From positions 1,116,001 through 1,180,000 of the forward strand of contig NZ_JAUSYK010000001.1 of NCBI RefSeq assembly GCF_030816855.1: a DNA stretch of 64,000 bases, written 5' to 3'. Positions 36,434-44,735 of this stretch are shown piece after piece. Position 1 is the stretch's first letter. Every line of letters starts with the position of its first letter. The notes beneath the pieces are model-generated. The model saw nothing but the letters and a program-made list of their open reading frames with translations, had not been told where the DNA came from and did not search any database. The position numbers and the translations under genes were made by a program. Source of the stretch: Arthrobacter sp. B3I4. Lineage in GTDB: Bacteria > Actinomycetota > Actinomycetes > Actinomycetales > Micrococcaceae.

Positions 36434-37932
36434 GTTGTCTCCCTGCGCAGGCCCGGCGGCGCTGCGGCTACCGCAGCCGCGGCCCCGATATGGATGCTGA
36501 ACAACCTGCCCGAAGTCCGCGGGTCGCAGCCCAGCAACACCAGGATTTTGCTTAGCCGCTTGTGCATCGTCTGCCGTTCAATGTTCAGGGACACCGCCGA
36601 CGCCGTCGTATTGCAGCCCGAATCCAGCCAGCACAGCAGGGTGGCCAGCAAGGTGGTGCCGTGCTTGCGGTCCCAATCCATGACTTCTCCGAGCGCCGAC
36701 TCCACGTAGGAGTTCAAAAAGGCCGGCTCGGGCACTGCGGCAAGAATGCGGCGGCCCAGGAAGTCCATGGCGTCGAGTACCTCCCCGGCCGCAGGCACGC
36801 CCAGTCGAAGAACCTCCTGGGCCTCCACGTAGGAGTCGTGTGTGCGGGAGCTGTCAGCCACGCTGGGGCCGAACGCCGCGTAGGTATCCGAACCTGCCAG
36901 TGCGGTGCCGGCGCCGCGGATCAGCACGTCACGGGCTGCCCGGGCTCCCTGATGCGGGAGCGCAAGCAGTACCGCCCGTTCACCGTCCCAGAGGTGTGAC
37001 TTCACCTGCACCCCGCGCAGCCGGAGCGCACGCTCCACGGCTGGAAAATTTGCATCCCTCCCGGTCGTCCGGAAAACGGCCATCACGGCGGTGAGGCCAG
37101 GCTGCAGTCCTGCCTGCAGCCAGAGCTGCCGGACGACGTCGGCGTCCCGGCCTTCGATCACCGCTTCCAGCAGGCGCGCCTCCGCCACCTGGGCCGGCGT
37201 CGGCCGGAATGCCTGCGCGAGGGCGAGGGCGAGGATACCGGCCAGTCGGTCGGCCGCTAGATCCAGCAGCAACGGGTCTTCGTCCGGCGAGTGCAGTGAG
37301 AGCTGCGCTGCGAGCTGGCCGCCGACGACGATGCCCGCTTCGGCGCGGTAACCCCCCTCCGTGTCGACTTCGCCGGCGCGGCCGAGGAGGGATCCGTCGG
37401 GAGCTACCAGCGCCACTTCGGCTTTCAATGTTCCGGCCAACAACTCGAGGATGGTCGGAAGGTGGGGTCCTTTGTCCGTGATCTGGCGGGCAATCTGCCG
37501 TGACACGTCGTCGACCACCAGGTGGGCAGCGGCCTGTTCGTTGACCACGAGCCGGTTCACGGCCTCGGCGATGTCGACAAAGGGCGCCACCGACCGAAGT
37601 TCTATCAGCGGCAGCTTGTTCCGGTTCGCCGCGGCAATCAGGTTCTCGGACAGCAACGCCGCCTGACCGGCGGTCTGCAGGGCCAGCGCGGCGATGTGCC
37701 GTGCCGCGAGGCTTGCGACATAGTCTTCCTGCTCCTCGACCGGCAGTGCCAGCAGGGCCTCGCCGCCGGAGAGCAGCAGTTCCCCGCCGCGCAGGAGCGG
37801 AGCGATGGTGAGCACCTCGCTGGAGTGCACCCAGCGAACCGGGCGCTGCCACGTACCGGGCACGTCGCTGCGCAGCAGCGGGCTGGCGGCCGCCATGGCG
37901 GGCAGGGCAAGCACTTCAGCGAGCGTGATCAT
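36430..37932 (-). CDS. PucR family transcriptional regulator
   Basis: A 500-aa regulator. It has an N-terminal purine-catabolism (PucR) domain (about 1-125: MITLAEVLALPAMAAASPLL ... LPLIELRSVAPFVDIAEAVN), a middle GGDEF-like/CdaR-type region (about 270-390), and a C-terminal helix-turn-helix with LLATLLCWLDSGCNTTASAV and NIERQTMHKRLSKILVLLG. PucR-type activators control purine and related nitrogen catabolism. It stands divergent to the permease-creatinase-creatininase cluster, which is therefore its probable target. A palindrome lies 22 bp before its GTG/ATG region. Confidence 0.93.
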   Translation of the reverse strand: MITLAEVLALPAMAAASPLLRSDVPGTWQRPVRWVHSSEVLTIAPLLRGGELLLSGGEALLALPVEEQEDYVASLAARHIAALALQTAGQAALLSENLIAAANRNKLPLIELRSVAPFVDIAEAVNRLVVNEQAAAHLVVDDVSRQIARQITDKGPHLPTILELLAGTLKAEVALVAPDGSLLGRAGEVDTEGGYRAEAGIVVGGQLAAQLSLHSPDEDPLLLDLAADRLAGILALALAQAFRPTPAQVAEARLLEAVIEGRDADVVRQLWLQAGLQPGLTAVMAVFRTTGRDANFPAVERALRLRGVQVKSHLWDGERAVLLALPHQGARAARDVLIRGAGTALAGSDTYAAFGPSVADSSRTHDSYVEAQEVLRLGVPAAGEVLDAMDFLGRRILAAVPEPAFLNSYVESALGEVMDWDRKHGTTLLATLLCWLDSGCNTTASAVSLNIERQTMHKRLSKILVLLGCDPRTSGRLFSIHIGAAAAVAAAPPGLRRETT

Positions 37933-37953
37933 TGGATCTCCCTCCCGGGGGAC

Positions 37954-38010
37954 GCGACACTTTGTCGCTTCATATGTCGCCAGTGTAATCAGAATGATTC
38001 TACTTTGTGG
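37954..38010. promoter_or_regulatory. Candidate PucR operators
   Basis: The intergenic region between the PucR gene and the NCS1 permease contains GCGACA-CTT-TGTCGC (37954-37968), an extra half-site TGTCGC (37975-37980), the palindrome AGAAT-G-ATTCT (37991-38001) and a repeated ACTTTGTSG (37959-37967 and 38002-38010). The assignment to PucR is inferred from position. Confidence 0.45.
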
Positions 38011-38077
38011 GGAAGCTCACTCCTAAACTGGATTCACTCCCCGTTCTTCATCACAACGTAGTGAATTGAGGCACAGC

Positions 38078-39643
38078 ATGAACCAAGCTCAACAAGGCCA
38101 GCATGAAGCGGCCACTGGAGAGGTTGAAGACGTCCTGCAACCCATTCCGGAATCCGCCCGGACCACGAAACTCTCCGGCCAGTTCTGGATCTGGGCCGGC
38201 GCGAATGTGGCTCCCATCAACTGGATCCTCGGGGCCCTCGGCATTCACCTCGGGTTGGGCCTCGGCGACACCATCCTGGTGCTCATCGTCGGTAACCTCA
38301 TCGGGATGGCGGGCTTCGGCTTCTTCGTCATCCTGGGGCAGCGGACCGGTGCCACCGGCATGCTGCTGGCCCGCGGCGCTTTCGGCCGCCGCGGCGCTTA
38401 CCTACCGGCAGCCATTCAGGCCACCATCGCCATCGGCTGGTCAGCGGTAAACACCTGGGTCATCCTTGACCTGATTCTGGCCCTTTTCGGCATGATCGGC
38501 TGGGTTGACCCCGCTGAACGCAACATCGGCGTCCGCATCCTCGTCGCGGCGGTCATCATGAGCGTCCAGGTCGCAATCTGCTACCGCGGCTACCGCGCCA
38601 TCTCGAAGTTTGAGCGGATCACCATGCCGCCCACGATCCTCGTCCTGGTCGGGATGTCGATCGTCGCCTGGACGCAGCTGGACATCAACTGGAGCTACGC
38701 CGGGCCCGAGGGGGCCATCCTCGAAGGGCTGCCACGACCGGCCGCCATGTCCTCGATCATGACCGTCATCGGCATCGGCTGGGGCATCGGCTGGTTTACC
38801 TACGCCCCGGACTACTCCCGCTTCGTCAGCCGCAAGGTCAAACCCGCCAAGTTGTTCACGGTCAGCGTCCTGGGCCAGTTCCTGCCCGTGGTCTGGCTGG
38901 GTATCCTGGGGGCCAGTCTCGCAACCAAGAACGGCCAGGCAGACCCAGGGCAGCTCATCGTCTCCAACTTCGGCGCCCTGGCCATTCCGGTCATCCTGCT
39001 CGTCATCCACGGGCCGATCGCCACGAACATCATCAACCTCTACACCTTCGGCGTCGCCTTCCAAGCCCTGGACGTCAAAATCTCCCGGCGCAAGCTCTCG
39101 ATCATGGTCGGAATCCTGTCCATGTTTGCCGTGATCGGCTTTATGTTCGCCGAGGACTTCGCGATGATCCTCGACTCCTGGCTCGGCGCCATTGTCGCTT
39201 GGGTCGCGACCTGGGGCGGCATCATGGCCGTCCACTACTTCATCTTTGAACGGCACCACAAAGACTTCTCCTACCTCTTCCTCGACTCGAAGAAGACTGC
39301 TCTGAAGTCCGTCAACCCGGCAGCCTTCATCGCCTTCTTCGCCGGCATCCTCATGACCTGGATGTTCATGTACGGCGGGATCCCCGCCCTGCAGGGCCCA
39401 ATCGCCACGGCAATGGGCGGCGTCGACTTCTCCTGGCTGGCCGGGACCGTCACGTCGTCGGTGATCTACTTCGCCCTCGGCTACGCCCGCTTCCGCCGGC
39501 GCATCCGGGCCGGCGTGCCCCTCGGCATCCGCCTCAACCTGCAGGAAGAAGCAGTCCTCGCCGAGCACGGCGACGCCTGCGAAGACAAGCACAGCATTCC
39601 GGAACCGGCCCCGCGGCCTCAACCGGCACAAGCCACCTCCTGA
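38078..39643 (+). CDS. NCS1 family permease (cytosine/purine permease-like)
   Basis: A 521-aa membrane transporter with 12 predicted helices. It begins at ATG 38078 with GAGG upstream. NCS1 landmarks are SGQFWIWAGANVAPINWILG (TM1), GLGDTILVLIVGNLIG, GQRTGATGMLLARGAFGRRG and WFTYAPDYSRFVSR. It heads the permease-creatinase-creatininase unit, so creatinine or creatine uptake is the likely role rather than cytosine. The C-terminus is a hydrophilic tail of about 45 residues. H+ or Na+ coupling is typical of the family. Confidence 0.94.
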   Translation: MNQAQQGQHEAATGEVEDVLQPIPESARTTKLSGQFWIWAGANVAPINWILGALGIHLGLGLGDTILVLIVGNLIGMAGFGFFVILGQRTGATGMLLARGAFGRRGAYLPAAIQATIAIGWSAVNTWVILDLILALFGMIGWVDPAERNIGVRILVAAVIMSVQVAICYRGYRAISKFERITMPPTILVLVGMSIVAWTQLDINWSYAGPEGAILEGLPRPAAMSSIMTVIGIGWGIGWFTYAPDYSRFVSRKVKPAKLFTVSVLGQFLPVVWLGILGASLATKNGQADPGQLIVSNFGALAIPVILLVIHGPIATNIINLYTFGVAFQALDVKISRRKLSIMVGILSMFAVIGFMFAEDFAMILDSWLGAIVAWVATWGGIMAVHYFIFERHHKDFSYLFLDSKKTALKSVNPAAFIAFFAGILMTWMFMYGGIPALQGPIATAMGGVDFSWLAGTVTSSVIYFALGYARFRRRIRAGVPLGIRLNLQEEAVLAEHGDACEDKHSIPEPAPRPQPAQATS

Positions 39644-39671
39644 AAACCACCGCAACGTAAGGAAACCCCGC

Positions 39672-40928
39672 ATGACCATCACGACTTCCGCCCCCGCTGC
39701 CAACGTCTCCGAGCTGGAGCGCCTCAAGGTTCTGAACAACGGCGAAAAAGTCAGCCTGACCTTCTCCGACACCGAGTTTGAGCGCCGTCTGGCCGGCCTG
39801 CGCAGCATCATGGCAGAGAAGGACCTCGACGCCGTCGTCCTTACCAGCTACCACTCCATCAAGTACTACTCGGACTTCCTCTTCACCTACTTCGGCCGCT
39901 CCTACGCCATGGTGGTCACCAAAGATGACACAGTGACCGTCACGGCCAACATCGACGCAGGCATGCCCTGGCGGCGCAGCTACGGCGACAACGTGGTTTA
40001 CACCGACTGGCGCCGAGACAACTACATCTTCGCGATCCAGGAAGCACTGCGCACCCGCGGCATCAACCCCCGTCGGCTGGGGGTGGAGGACGATTCCCTC
40101 CCGCTGGACAACCGGAACAAGATCCAGGCGGCGTTCGGGTCGGCCACCCTGGTGGATGTGGCCCAGGCCGCCATGCGCCAGCGAATGATCAAGTCCGCCG
40201 AGGAAATTGAGGTCATCAAGCACGGCGCCCGGATCGGGGACCTGGGCGGCGAAGCCATCCGCAACGCCATCACCGCCGGCATCAGCGAGTACGAAGTTGC
40301 CCTCATCGGCACCGAAGCTATGGTCCACGAAATCGCCCGGACGTTCCCGAACTCGGAAATCCGCGACACCTGGGTCTGGTTCCAGTCCGGGATCAACACC
40401 GACGGCGCCCACAACTGGGCCACCACCCGCAAGATCCAGGAACACGACATCCTGTCGCTGAACTGCTTCCCCATGACCTCCGGCTACTACACGGCGCTGG
40501 AACGGACCCTGTTCTACGGCGAACCGGATGCCCGCTCGCTGGAACTGTGGAACATCAACGTAGAGGTCCACAAACGCGGGCTCGAGCTGATCAAGCCGGG
40601 CGCGGTCTGCAAGGACATCGCAGCCGAACTGAACGAGATCTACGTCGGCCACGGCCTGCTCGCCAACCGGACCTTCGGCTACGGACACTCCTTCGGCGTG
40701 CTCAGCCACTACTACGGCCGGGAAGCCGGACTCGAGCTCCGCGAGGACATCGACACCGTGCTGGAGCCGGGCATGGTGGTCTCGATGGAACCGATGATCA
40801 CCGTCCTGGACGGCCAACCGGGTGCCGGCGGCTACCGCGAGCACGACATTCTCGTGGTCGGCGACGAGGGGGCCGAGAACATCACCAAGTTCCCGTTCGG
40901 TCCGGAGTACAACATCATCAGCGCCTGA
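39672..40928 (+). CDS. Creatinase (creatine amidinohydrolase)
   Basis: Hydrolyses creatine to sarcosine and urea (418 aa; characterised enzymes are about 400-410). It belongs to the M24/pita-bread fold but follows the creatinase pattern: GDNVVYTDWRRDNY, DTWVWFQSGINTDGAHNWAT, GYYTALERTLF, LELIKPGAVCKDIAAELNE, FGYGHSFGVLSHYYGREAG and GAGGYREHDILVVG. The histidines and glutamates of the creatinase active site are all present, while the metal ligands of true aminopeptidases are partly replaced. It lies 28 bp after the permease and 92 bp before creatininase, a gene order that confirms the pathway. Confidence 0.95.
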   Translation: MTITTSAPAANVSELERLKVLNNGEKVSLTFSDTEFERRLAGLRSIMAEKDLDAVVLTSYHSIKYYSDFLFTYFGRSYAMVVTKDDTVTVTANIDAGMPWRRSYGDNVVYTDWRRDNYIFAIQEALRTRGINPRRLGVEDDSLPLDNRNKIQAAFGSATLVDVAQAAMRQRMIKSAEEIEVIKHGARIGDLGGEAIRNAITAGISEYEVALIGTEAMVHEIARTFPNSEIRDTWVWFQSGINTDGAHNWATTRKIQEHDILSLNCFPMTSGYYTALERTLFYGEPDARSLELWNINVEVHKRGLELIKPGAVCKDIAAELNEIYVGHGLLANRTFGYGHSFGVLSHYYGREAGLELREDIDTVLEPGMVVSMEPMITVLDGQPGAGGYREHDILVVGDEGAENITKFPFGPEYNIISA

Positions 40929-40938
40929 CAGCCAGACC

Positions 40939-40981
40939 GGAAGGGCGCGGCGCCACGGCCTCCGTGGCGCCGCGCCCTTCC
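40939..40981 (+). other. Perfect 20-bp hairpin between creatinase and creatininase genes
   Basis: Positions 40939-40958 pair perfectly with 40962-40981 around a CCT loop (stem starts GGAAGGGCGCGGCGCC). There is no T-run. It probably acts as a partial terminator or mRNA stabiliser setting the ratio of creatinase to creatininase. Confidence 0.75.
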
Positions 40982-41020
40982 GCAGCACATCCACTGCATC
41001 TGCAAAGGAGCACCACCAGC

Positions 41021-41824
41021 ATGCACAAGTCAGTTTTCCTTGAAGACACGGACGCGTTCAGCTACCGCGAGGCCCTTGCCTCCGGAGAGTCCATCGTCCT
41101 GATCCCCGTCGGCTCGCTGGAACAGCATGGCCCGCACCTCCCGTTGGGAACGGACACCATCCTGTCCTCCCGCTTCGCCGAGGGTGTCGCGCGGCAGCTG
41201 GGGGCACTGGTGGCCCAACCCATTGCGTATGGCTACAAGTCCCAGCAGAAGTCCGGCGGCGGTAACCATCTTTCCGGCACCACCAGCCTGGACGGGACCA
41301 CGCTGATCGGGGTAGTGCGCAATCTGGTGAAGTCCTTCCTGAACCAGGGCGTCCGCCATCTGGTCCTGATGAACGGCCACTTCGAGAACTACCAGTTCCT
41401 CTACGAGGGAATCGATCTCGCCCTCGAAGACCTCGGAATCAAGCCCGGCGCAGCGCAGAGCGTGCTGCTGCTGTCCTACTGGGACTTCGTCAGCCAGGAC
41501 ACCCTTGCGCAGGTCTACCCGGACGGCTTCCCGGGCTGGGACATCGAACACGGCGGTGTGCTGGAAACCTCGCTGATGCTCCATCTCGAGCCGGCCCGGG
41601 TGGCCATGGACCGCCTGGCGGACGGTCCCGCCGCGGTGCTGCCGCGCTTCGACCGGCTTCCGGTGGTGCCGGACCGCACCCCGGCCAGCGGCTGCCTCTC
41701 CTCCGCGGCCGGCTCCAGCGCCGACAAGGGCAGCCTGCTGTACAAGCAGGTGGTCGAAGACCTAGTCGCCGACATCGTCACCGAGTTGGTCCTGGAGCCC
41801 GCCCGGGCGGCCGTCCTGCAGTAG
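41021..41824 (+). CDS. Creatininase (creatinine amidohydrolase)
   Basis: Interconverts creatinine and creatine (267 aa). The family's metal-binding pattern is complete: VGSLEQHGPHLPLGTDTI supplies Glu, His and Asp; LVLMNGHFENYQFL supplies His and Glu; and WDIEHGGVLETSLML supplies the last Glu. ATG 41021 has AAAGGAG about 11 nt upstream; a long in-frame extension back into creatinase is antisense-like and rejected. It is the third gene of the permease-creatinase-creatininase cluster. The product is probably a cytoplasmic hexamer with two metal ions per subunit, as in the Pseudomonas enzyme. Confidence 0.94.
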   Translation: MHKSVFLEDTDAFSYREALASGESIVLIPVGSLEQHGPHLPLGTDTILSSRFAEGVARQLGALVAQPIAYGYKSQQKSGGGNHLSGTTSLDGTTLIGVVRNLVKSFLNQGVRHLVLMNGHFENYQFLYEGIDLALEDLGIKPGAAQSVLLLSYWDFVSQDTLAQVYPDGFPGWDIEHGGVLETSLMLHLEPARVAMDRLADGPAAVLPRFDRLPVVPDRTPASGCLSSAAGSSADKGSLLYKQVVEDLVADIVTELVLEPARAAVLQ

Positions 41825-41847
41825 CAGGACAGCGGTTTCGGGACGTA

Positions 41848-42624
41848 ATGCCCATGGTGGTGGTTGCCCAGCTGCGCCACCATGACGCTATGGACCCTGA
41901 AACACCGAAAGCAGCAGAACTGAGCCTTCCCCAGGCCTTCCTCCTTCTCGCGACCAACGATCAAGACGGAAAACCCGCCGTGCCGGTGTTCGCGCTGCGG
42001 ACTGCCCTGGCCGGGGCCGTCCTCGCCGAACTTGAGCTGTGCGGTGCCATCGAGCTGCAGGGAAAGCGCGTCAGGGTCACGGACTCGCCGGCGTCGACGA
42101 GCGTCGAGCATGAGCTGGAGCTCATTCGAGGCAAGTCCCGGCCCCACAGCCCGAAACGGTGGGTGTCCATGCTCGAGGGCAAGGCCGAAGTGCAGCGCGT
42201 CTACGACGGCATGGTCGCCCGAGGCCTCGTGGAGCAGATCGGCGAAAAGCACCTCGGTGTTTTCAGGTCCATCCGGTACCCGGAGAAGGACCACGGCCCG
42301 GAAGCTGCCCTCCTGCAGAAGATCGGAGCTGCGCTCAGTACTGTGCTGCCAGCTTCCGCGGAACCGGCACCCGGGGGCTCCGACGTTCCGAGCCCTGATG
42401 TCCCGGCGGCCCCAGGTGCGGCGCCGGCTGCAGCTGAGGCGCCGGACGCCAGGACCACGGCCCTGATCGCGCTGCTGCAGGCAGCCGGGCTGCTCGGCAA
42501 GCTGTTCCCGGCGGTGGACAAAGTCCGCGCCGACGAGCTGGCTAAGGACTACTGGCCCGCCCGCGCGGTGGAAGATGAACTCCGGCTGATCAGGCTCGCG
42601 AAGGAAGAAGCTCCGGCCGTGTAA
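41848..42624 (+). CDS. GPP34 (GOLPH3-like) family protein
   Basis: A 258-aa actinobacterial protein of the GPP34 family, related to eukaryotic Golgi phosphoprotein 3. Family segments are LSLPQAFLLLATNDQDG, LRTALAGAVLAELEL, RVRVTDSP and KHLGVFRSIRYPEKD. A Pro/Ala-rich linker (about 170-200) precedes the C-terminal helix pair containing TTALIALLQAAGLLGKLFP. In bacteria the role is unknown; lipid binding is possible by analogy. The start may be ATG 41848 or ATG 41890 (MDPETPK), neither with a strong ribosome site. It lies after creatininase but is probably unrelated to creatinine metabolism. Confidence 0.85.
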   Translation: MPMVVVAQLRHHDAMDPETPKAAELSLPQAFLLLATNDQDGKPAVPVFALRTALAGAVLAELELCGAIELQGKRVRVTDSPASTSVEHELELIRGKSRPHSPKRWVSMLEGKAEVQRVYDGMVARGLVEQIGEKHLGVFRSIRYPEKDHGPEAALLQKIGAALSTVLPASAEPAPGGSDVPSPDVPAAPGAAPAAAEAPDARTTALIALLQAAGLLGKLFPAVDKVRADELAKDYWPARAVEDELRLIRLAKEEAPAV

Positions 42625-42700
42625 TCCTCACTGCCGGGAGCCGGAGGGGCTCCGAAGGTGCGCCGCGCGCGGCGTCCGGAAACCCGGCAGCGTTCATTAT

Positions 42701-42718
42701 GTTGACGATGCGTTCAAC
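42701..42718. promoter_or_regulatory. Operator-like inverted repeat before the XRE-cupin regulator
   Basis: GTTGA (42701-42705) and TCAAC (42714-42718) flank an 8-bp centre, 18 bp upstream of the regulator's ATG. The half-sites resemble those of the palindrome at 43359-43376 beyond the gene, suggesting autoregulation. Confidence 0.5.
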
Positions 42719-42736
42719 CTAAAGGACCATCGTCGT

Positions 42737-43339
42737 ATGGAGAATCATCTTGCCGGCCCGGCTTTCCCCGGCGTGGAGGGACAAGCCGAGCGTGCGATGA
42801 CCGCCGTCGGAGCGTTGGTGCTGCAGTTGCGCAGGGAGGCTGGGTACAGTATCGGCAGCCTCGCCGCGGCGGCCGGTCTCAGCCCGGGCCTGCTCAGCCA
42901 GATCGAGCGCGGCCAGGGTAACCCGTCGCTGACAACGCTGATTAAGCTTTCCCAGGCGCTGAAGGTGCCGGTCGGACGTTTTTTTGACACCAAAGACAAG
43001 GGTGGCGCCCTGGTCCGGCGGAACGAGAGGCGGCGGCTCGAAGTCGCCGAAGACAACCTGATCTACGAACTCCTCACGCCCCACATGAACGGGCACCTCG
43101 GCATGCTGCGGGCACAGATCGCTGCAGGCTGGGACAACCGGAACGCTCCTTTCGTGCACCCCGGCGAGGAGTGCGTCACCATCGTGCAGGGCAGGCTACA
43201 CGTGTGTGTCGACGGCGTCGGATACGACCTCGACGAGGGTGACTCACTCACTTACGACTCGTCCCTGCCGCACTGGTACCGCAACCCGACGTCGGAAGAC
43301 GCCGTGCTCATCGGGGCGATGACGCCGCCGTCCTTCTGA
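42737..43339 (+). CDS. XRE family regulator with C-terminal cupin domain
   Basis: A 200-aa regulator. The HTH (about residues 24-78) has VLQLRREAGYSIGSLAAAAG, LSPGLLSQIERGQGNPSLTT and LIKLSQALKVPVGRFF. The cupin effector domain (about 110-190) has FVHPGEECVTIVQGRLHV, YDLDEGDSLTYDSSLPHWYRN, with histidines placed for metal or ligand binding. Such proteins usually sense a small metabolite of the operon they control. It lies upstream of, and on the same strand as, the M20 deacylase/MHS transporter pair, with similar palindromes before both. ATG 42737 follows AAAGGA. Confidence 0.92.
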   Translation: MENHLAGPAFPGVEGQAERAMTAVGALVLQLRREAGYSIGSLAAAAGLSPGLLSQIERGQGNPSLTTLIKLSQALKVPVGRFFDTKDKGGALVRRNERRRLEVAEDNLIYELLTPHMNGHLGMLRAQIAAGWDNRNAPFVHPGEECVTIVQGRLHVCVDGVGYDLDEGDSLTYDSSLPHWYRNPTSEDAVLIGAMTPPSF

Positions 43340-43358
43340 CCGAAGCGGCGTGGCGGTC

Positions 43359-43422
43359 TGTTCAATAAAATGAACAAATCTGACCCAAAGTGTTGACACT
43401 GGGAATGAGCGACCCAAATACT
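43359..43422 (+). promoter_or_regulatory. Operator and promoter of the M20 deacylase/MHS transporter operon
   Basis: A perfect palindrome TGTTCA-ATAAAA-TGAACA (43359-43376) lies 16 bp before a promoter with -35 TTGACA (43393-43398), 18-bp spacer and -10 AATACT (43417-43422). The gene start is about 80 nt further on. The arrangement fits control by the upstream XRE-cupin protein. Confidence 0.65.
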
Positions 43423-43508
43423 GGATGGAGTGCGCGGCCGCTCGGCTAGCGCTTTCGCCGCCGGCATTCTTGGCCGGCCCCGTCAACACTCCCAGGGGGA
43501 ACCCGCCT

Positions 43509-44735
43509 ATGATGCCCGCAACTGCGCCGGCTGCCGCTCTAATCGCTACGGAACCCAGCGCCGCCGCGCTGGAATGGTCCAAGAAGCTCGTCTCCTTCGA
43601 CACGACCAGCCGCAATTCCAACGTCGCGCTGATCCGCTGCATGGCGGACGAGCTCACCGCCCACGGCATCGCCCCGCTCATCGTCCCTAGCCCGGACGGC
43701 AACAAAGCCAACCTTTTCGCCACTATCCCGGCCCACGATGGGACAGTCACCGGCGGCATCATGCTCGCCGGCCACACCGACGTCGTCCCGGTGGACGGGC
43801 AGGCCTGGGACAGCGAGCCGTTCACGCCGGAGACCCGGCAGGGGCGGCTCTACGGCCGCGGCACCACGGACATGAAGGCGTTCAGCGGTGCCATCCTGGG
43901 CTTTCTGCCGGAATTCCTGTCCCGGCCGCTGGCGGAGCCGCTGCACTTCGCCTGGACCTACGACGAAGAGGTCGGCTGCCACGGTGCCGTCGTCCTGCTG
44001 GCCGAACTGGAGGCGCGCGCGATTCACCCCCGCATTGGTTTCGTCGGTGAGCCGACCAGCATGCGGCCCGTCTCCGCACATAAGAGCAGCCAGCTCTTCC
44101 GCGTCACGGTCACCGGCATCGCCGCGCACTCCTCGATGACTTCCACCGGCGTGAACGCCATCGAATACGCAGCCAGGGCGATCGCCTTCATTCGCTCCGT
44201 CGCCGACGAACACCGGCTTGGGGGGCCCTTCGACGAGACCTTCGTGGTCCCCTACACCACGGCCAACGTCGGCGTCGTCAGCGGTGGCGCGGCGGTCAAC
44301 ACCGTGGCGGAAAAGTGCGAGTTCGAATTCGAGTTCCGGACCATTCCGGGTGATGACGCGGAGGCCGTGATTGCGCGGATCGAGGAGCACCTGGCGGGGC
44401 TGCGGAGTGAAATCCAGCAGGAAAACTCCTCCGCGGATGTCCGGATGGACGCCCTCGGCACAGTCCCCGGGCTCAACCCCGACGGTCCCCGCGAAGCACT
44501 CGAACTGGCGCAGCGCCTCACTAGAAACGCCGTCGAAGAATCGGTGGTTTATGCCACCGAGGCGGGCCTCTTCCAGCGGGCCGGCATCGACACAGTGGTG
44601 TGCGGCCCCGGCAGCATGGACCAGGGACACACCGCCAACGAATACATCGAACTGAGTCAGATCGCTGCCTGTGAGACTTTCCTGCAGGCCCTCGCCGACC
44701 ACCTTTCCACAACCGAACGGACCGAACAGCCATGA
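43509..44735 (+). CDS. argE: M20 family deacylase, ArgE-like (acetylornithine deacetylase type)
   Basis: Metal-dependent amidohydrolase of 408 aa starting at ATG 43509 behind AGGGGGA. Metal ligands appear in GGIMLAGHTDVVP (His, Asp), GRGTTDMKAF (Asp), DEEVGCHG (catalytic Glu-Glu), FVGEPTSMRP and GPGSMDQGHTANEYIE (His). The overall sequence fits ArgE, which releases acetate from N-acetylornithine. However, the operon partner is an MHS-type transporter and the regulator a cupin protein, so the true substrate may be another N-acyl amino acid used as a nutrient. Its stop overlaps the transporter start as ATGA. Confidence 0.88.
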   Translation: MMPATAPAAALIATEPSAAALEWSKKLVSFDTTSRNSNVALIRCMADELTAHGIAPLIVPSPDGNKANLFATIPAHDGTVTGGIMLAGHTDVVPVDGQAWDSEPFTPETRQGRLYGRGTTDMKAFSGAILGFLPEFLSRPLAEPLHFAWTYDEEVGCHGAVVLLAELEARAIHPRIGFVGEPTSMRPVSAHKSSQLFRVTVTGIAAHSSMTSTGVNAIEYAARAIAFIRSVADEHRLGGPFDETFVVPYTTANVGVVSGGAAVNTVAEKCEFEFEFRTIPGDDAEAVIARIEEHLAGLRSEIQQENSSADVRMDALGTVPGLNPDGPREALELAQRLTRNAVEESVVYATEAGLFQRAGIDTVVCGPGSMDQGHTANEYIELSQIAACETFLQALADHLSTTERTEQP

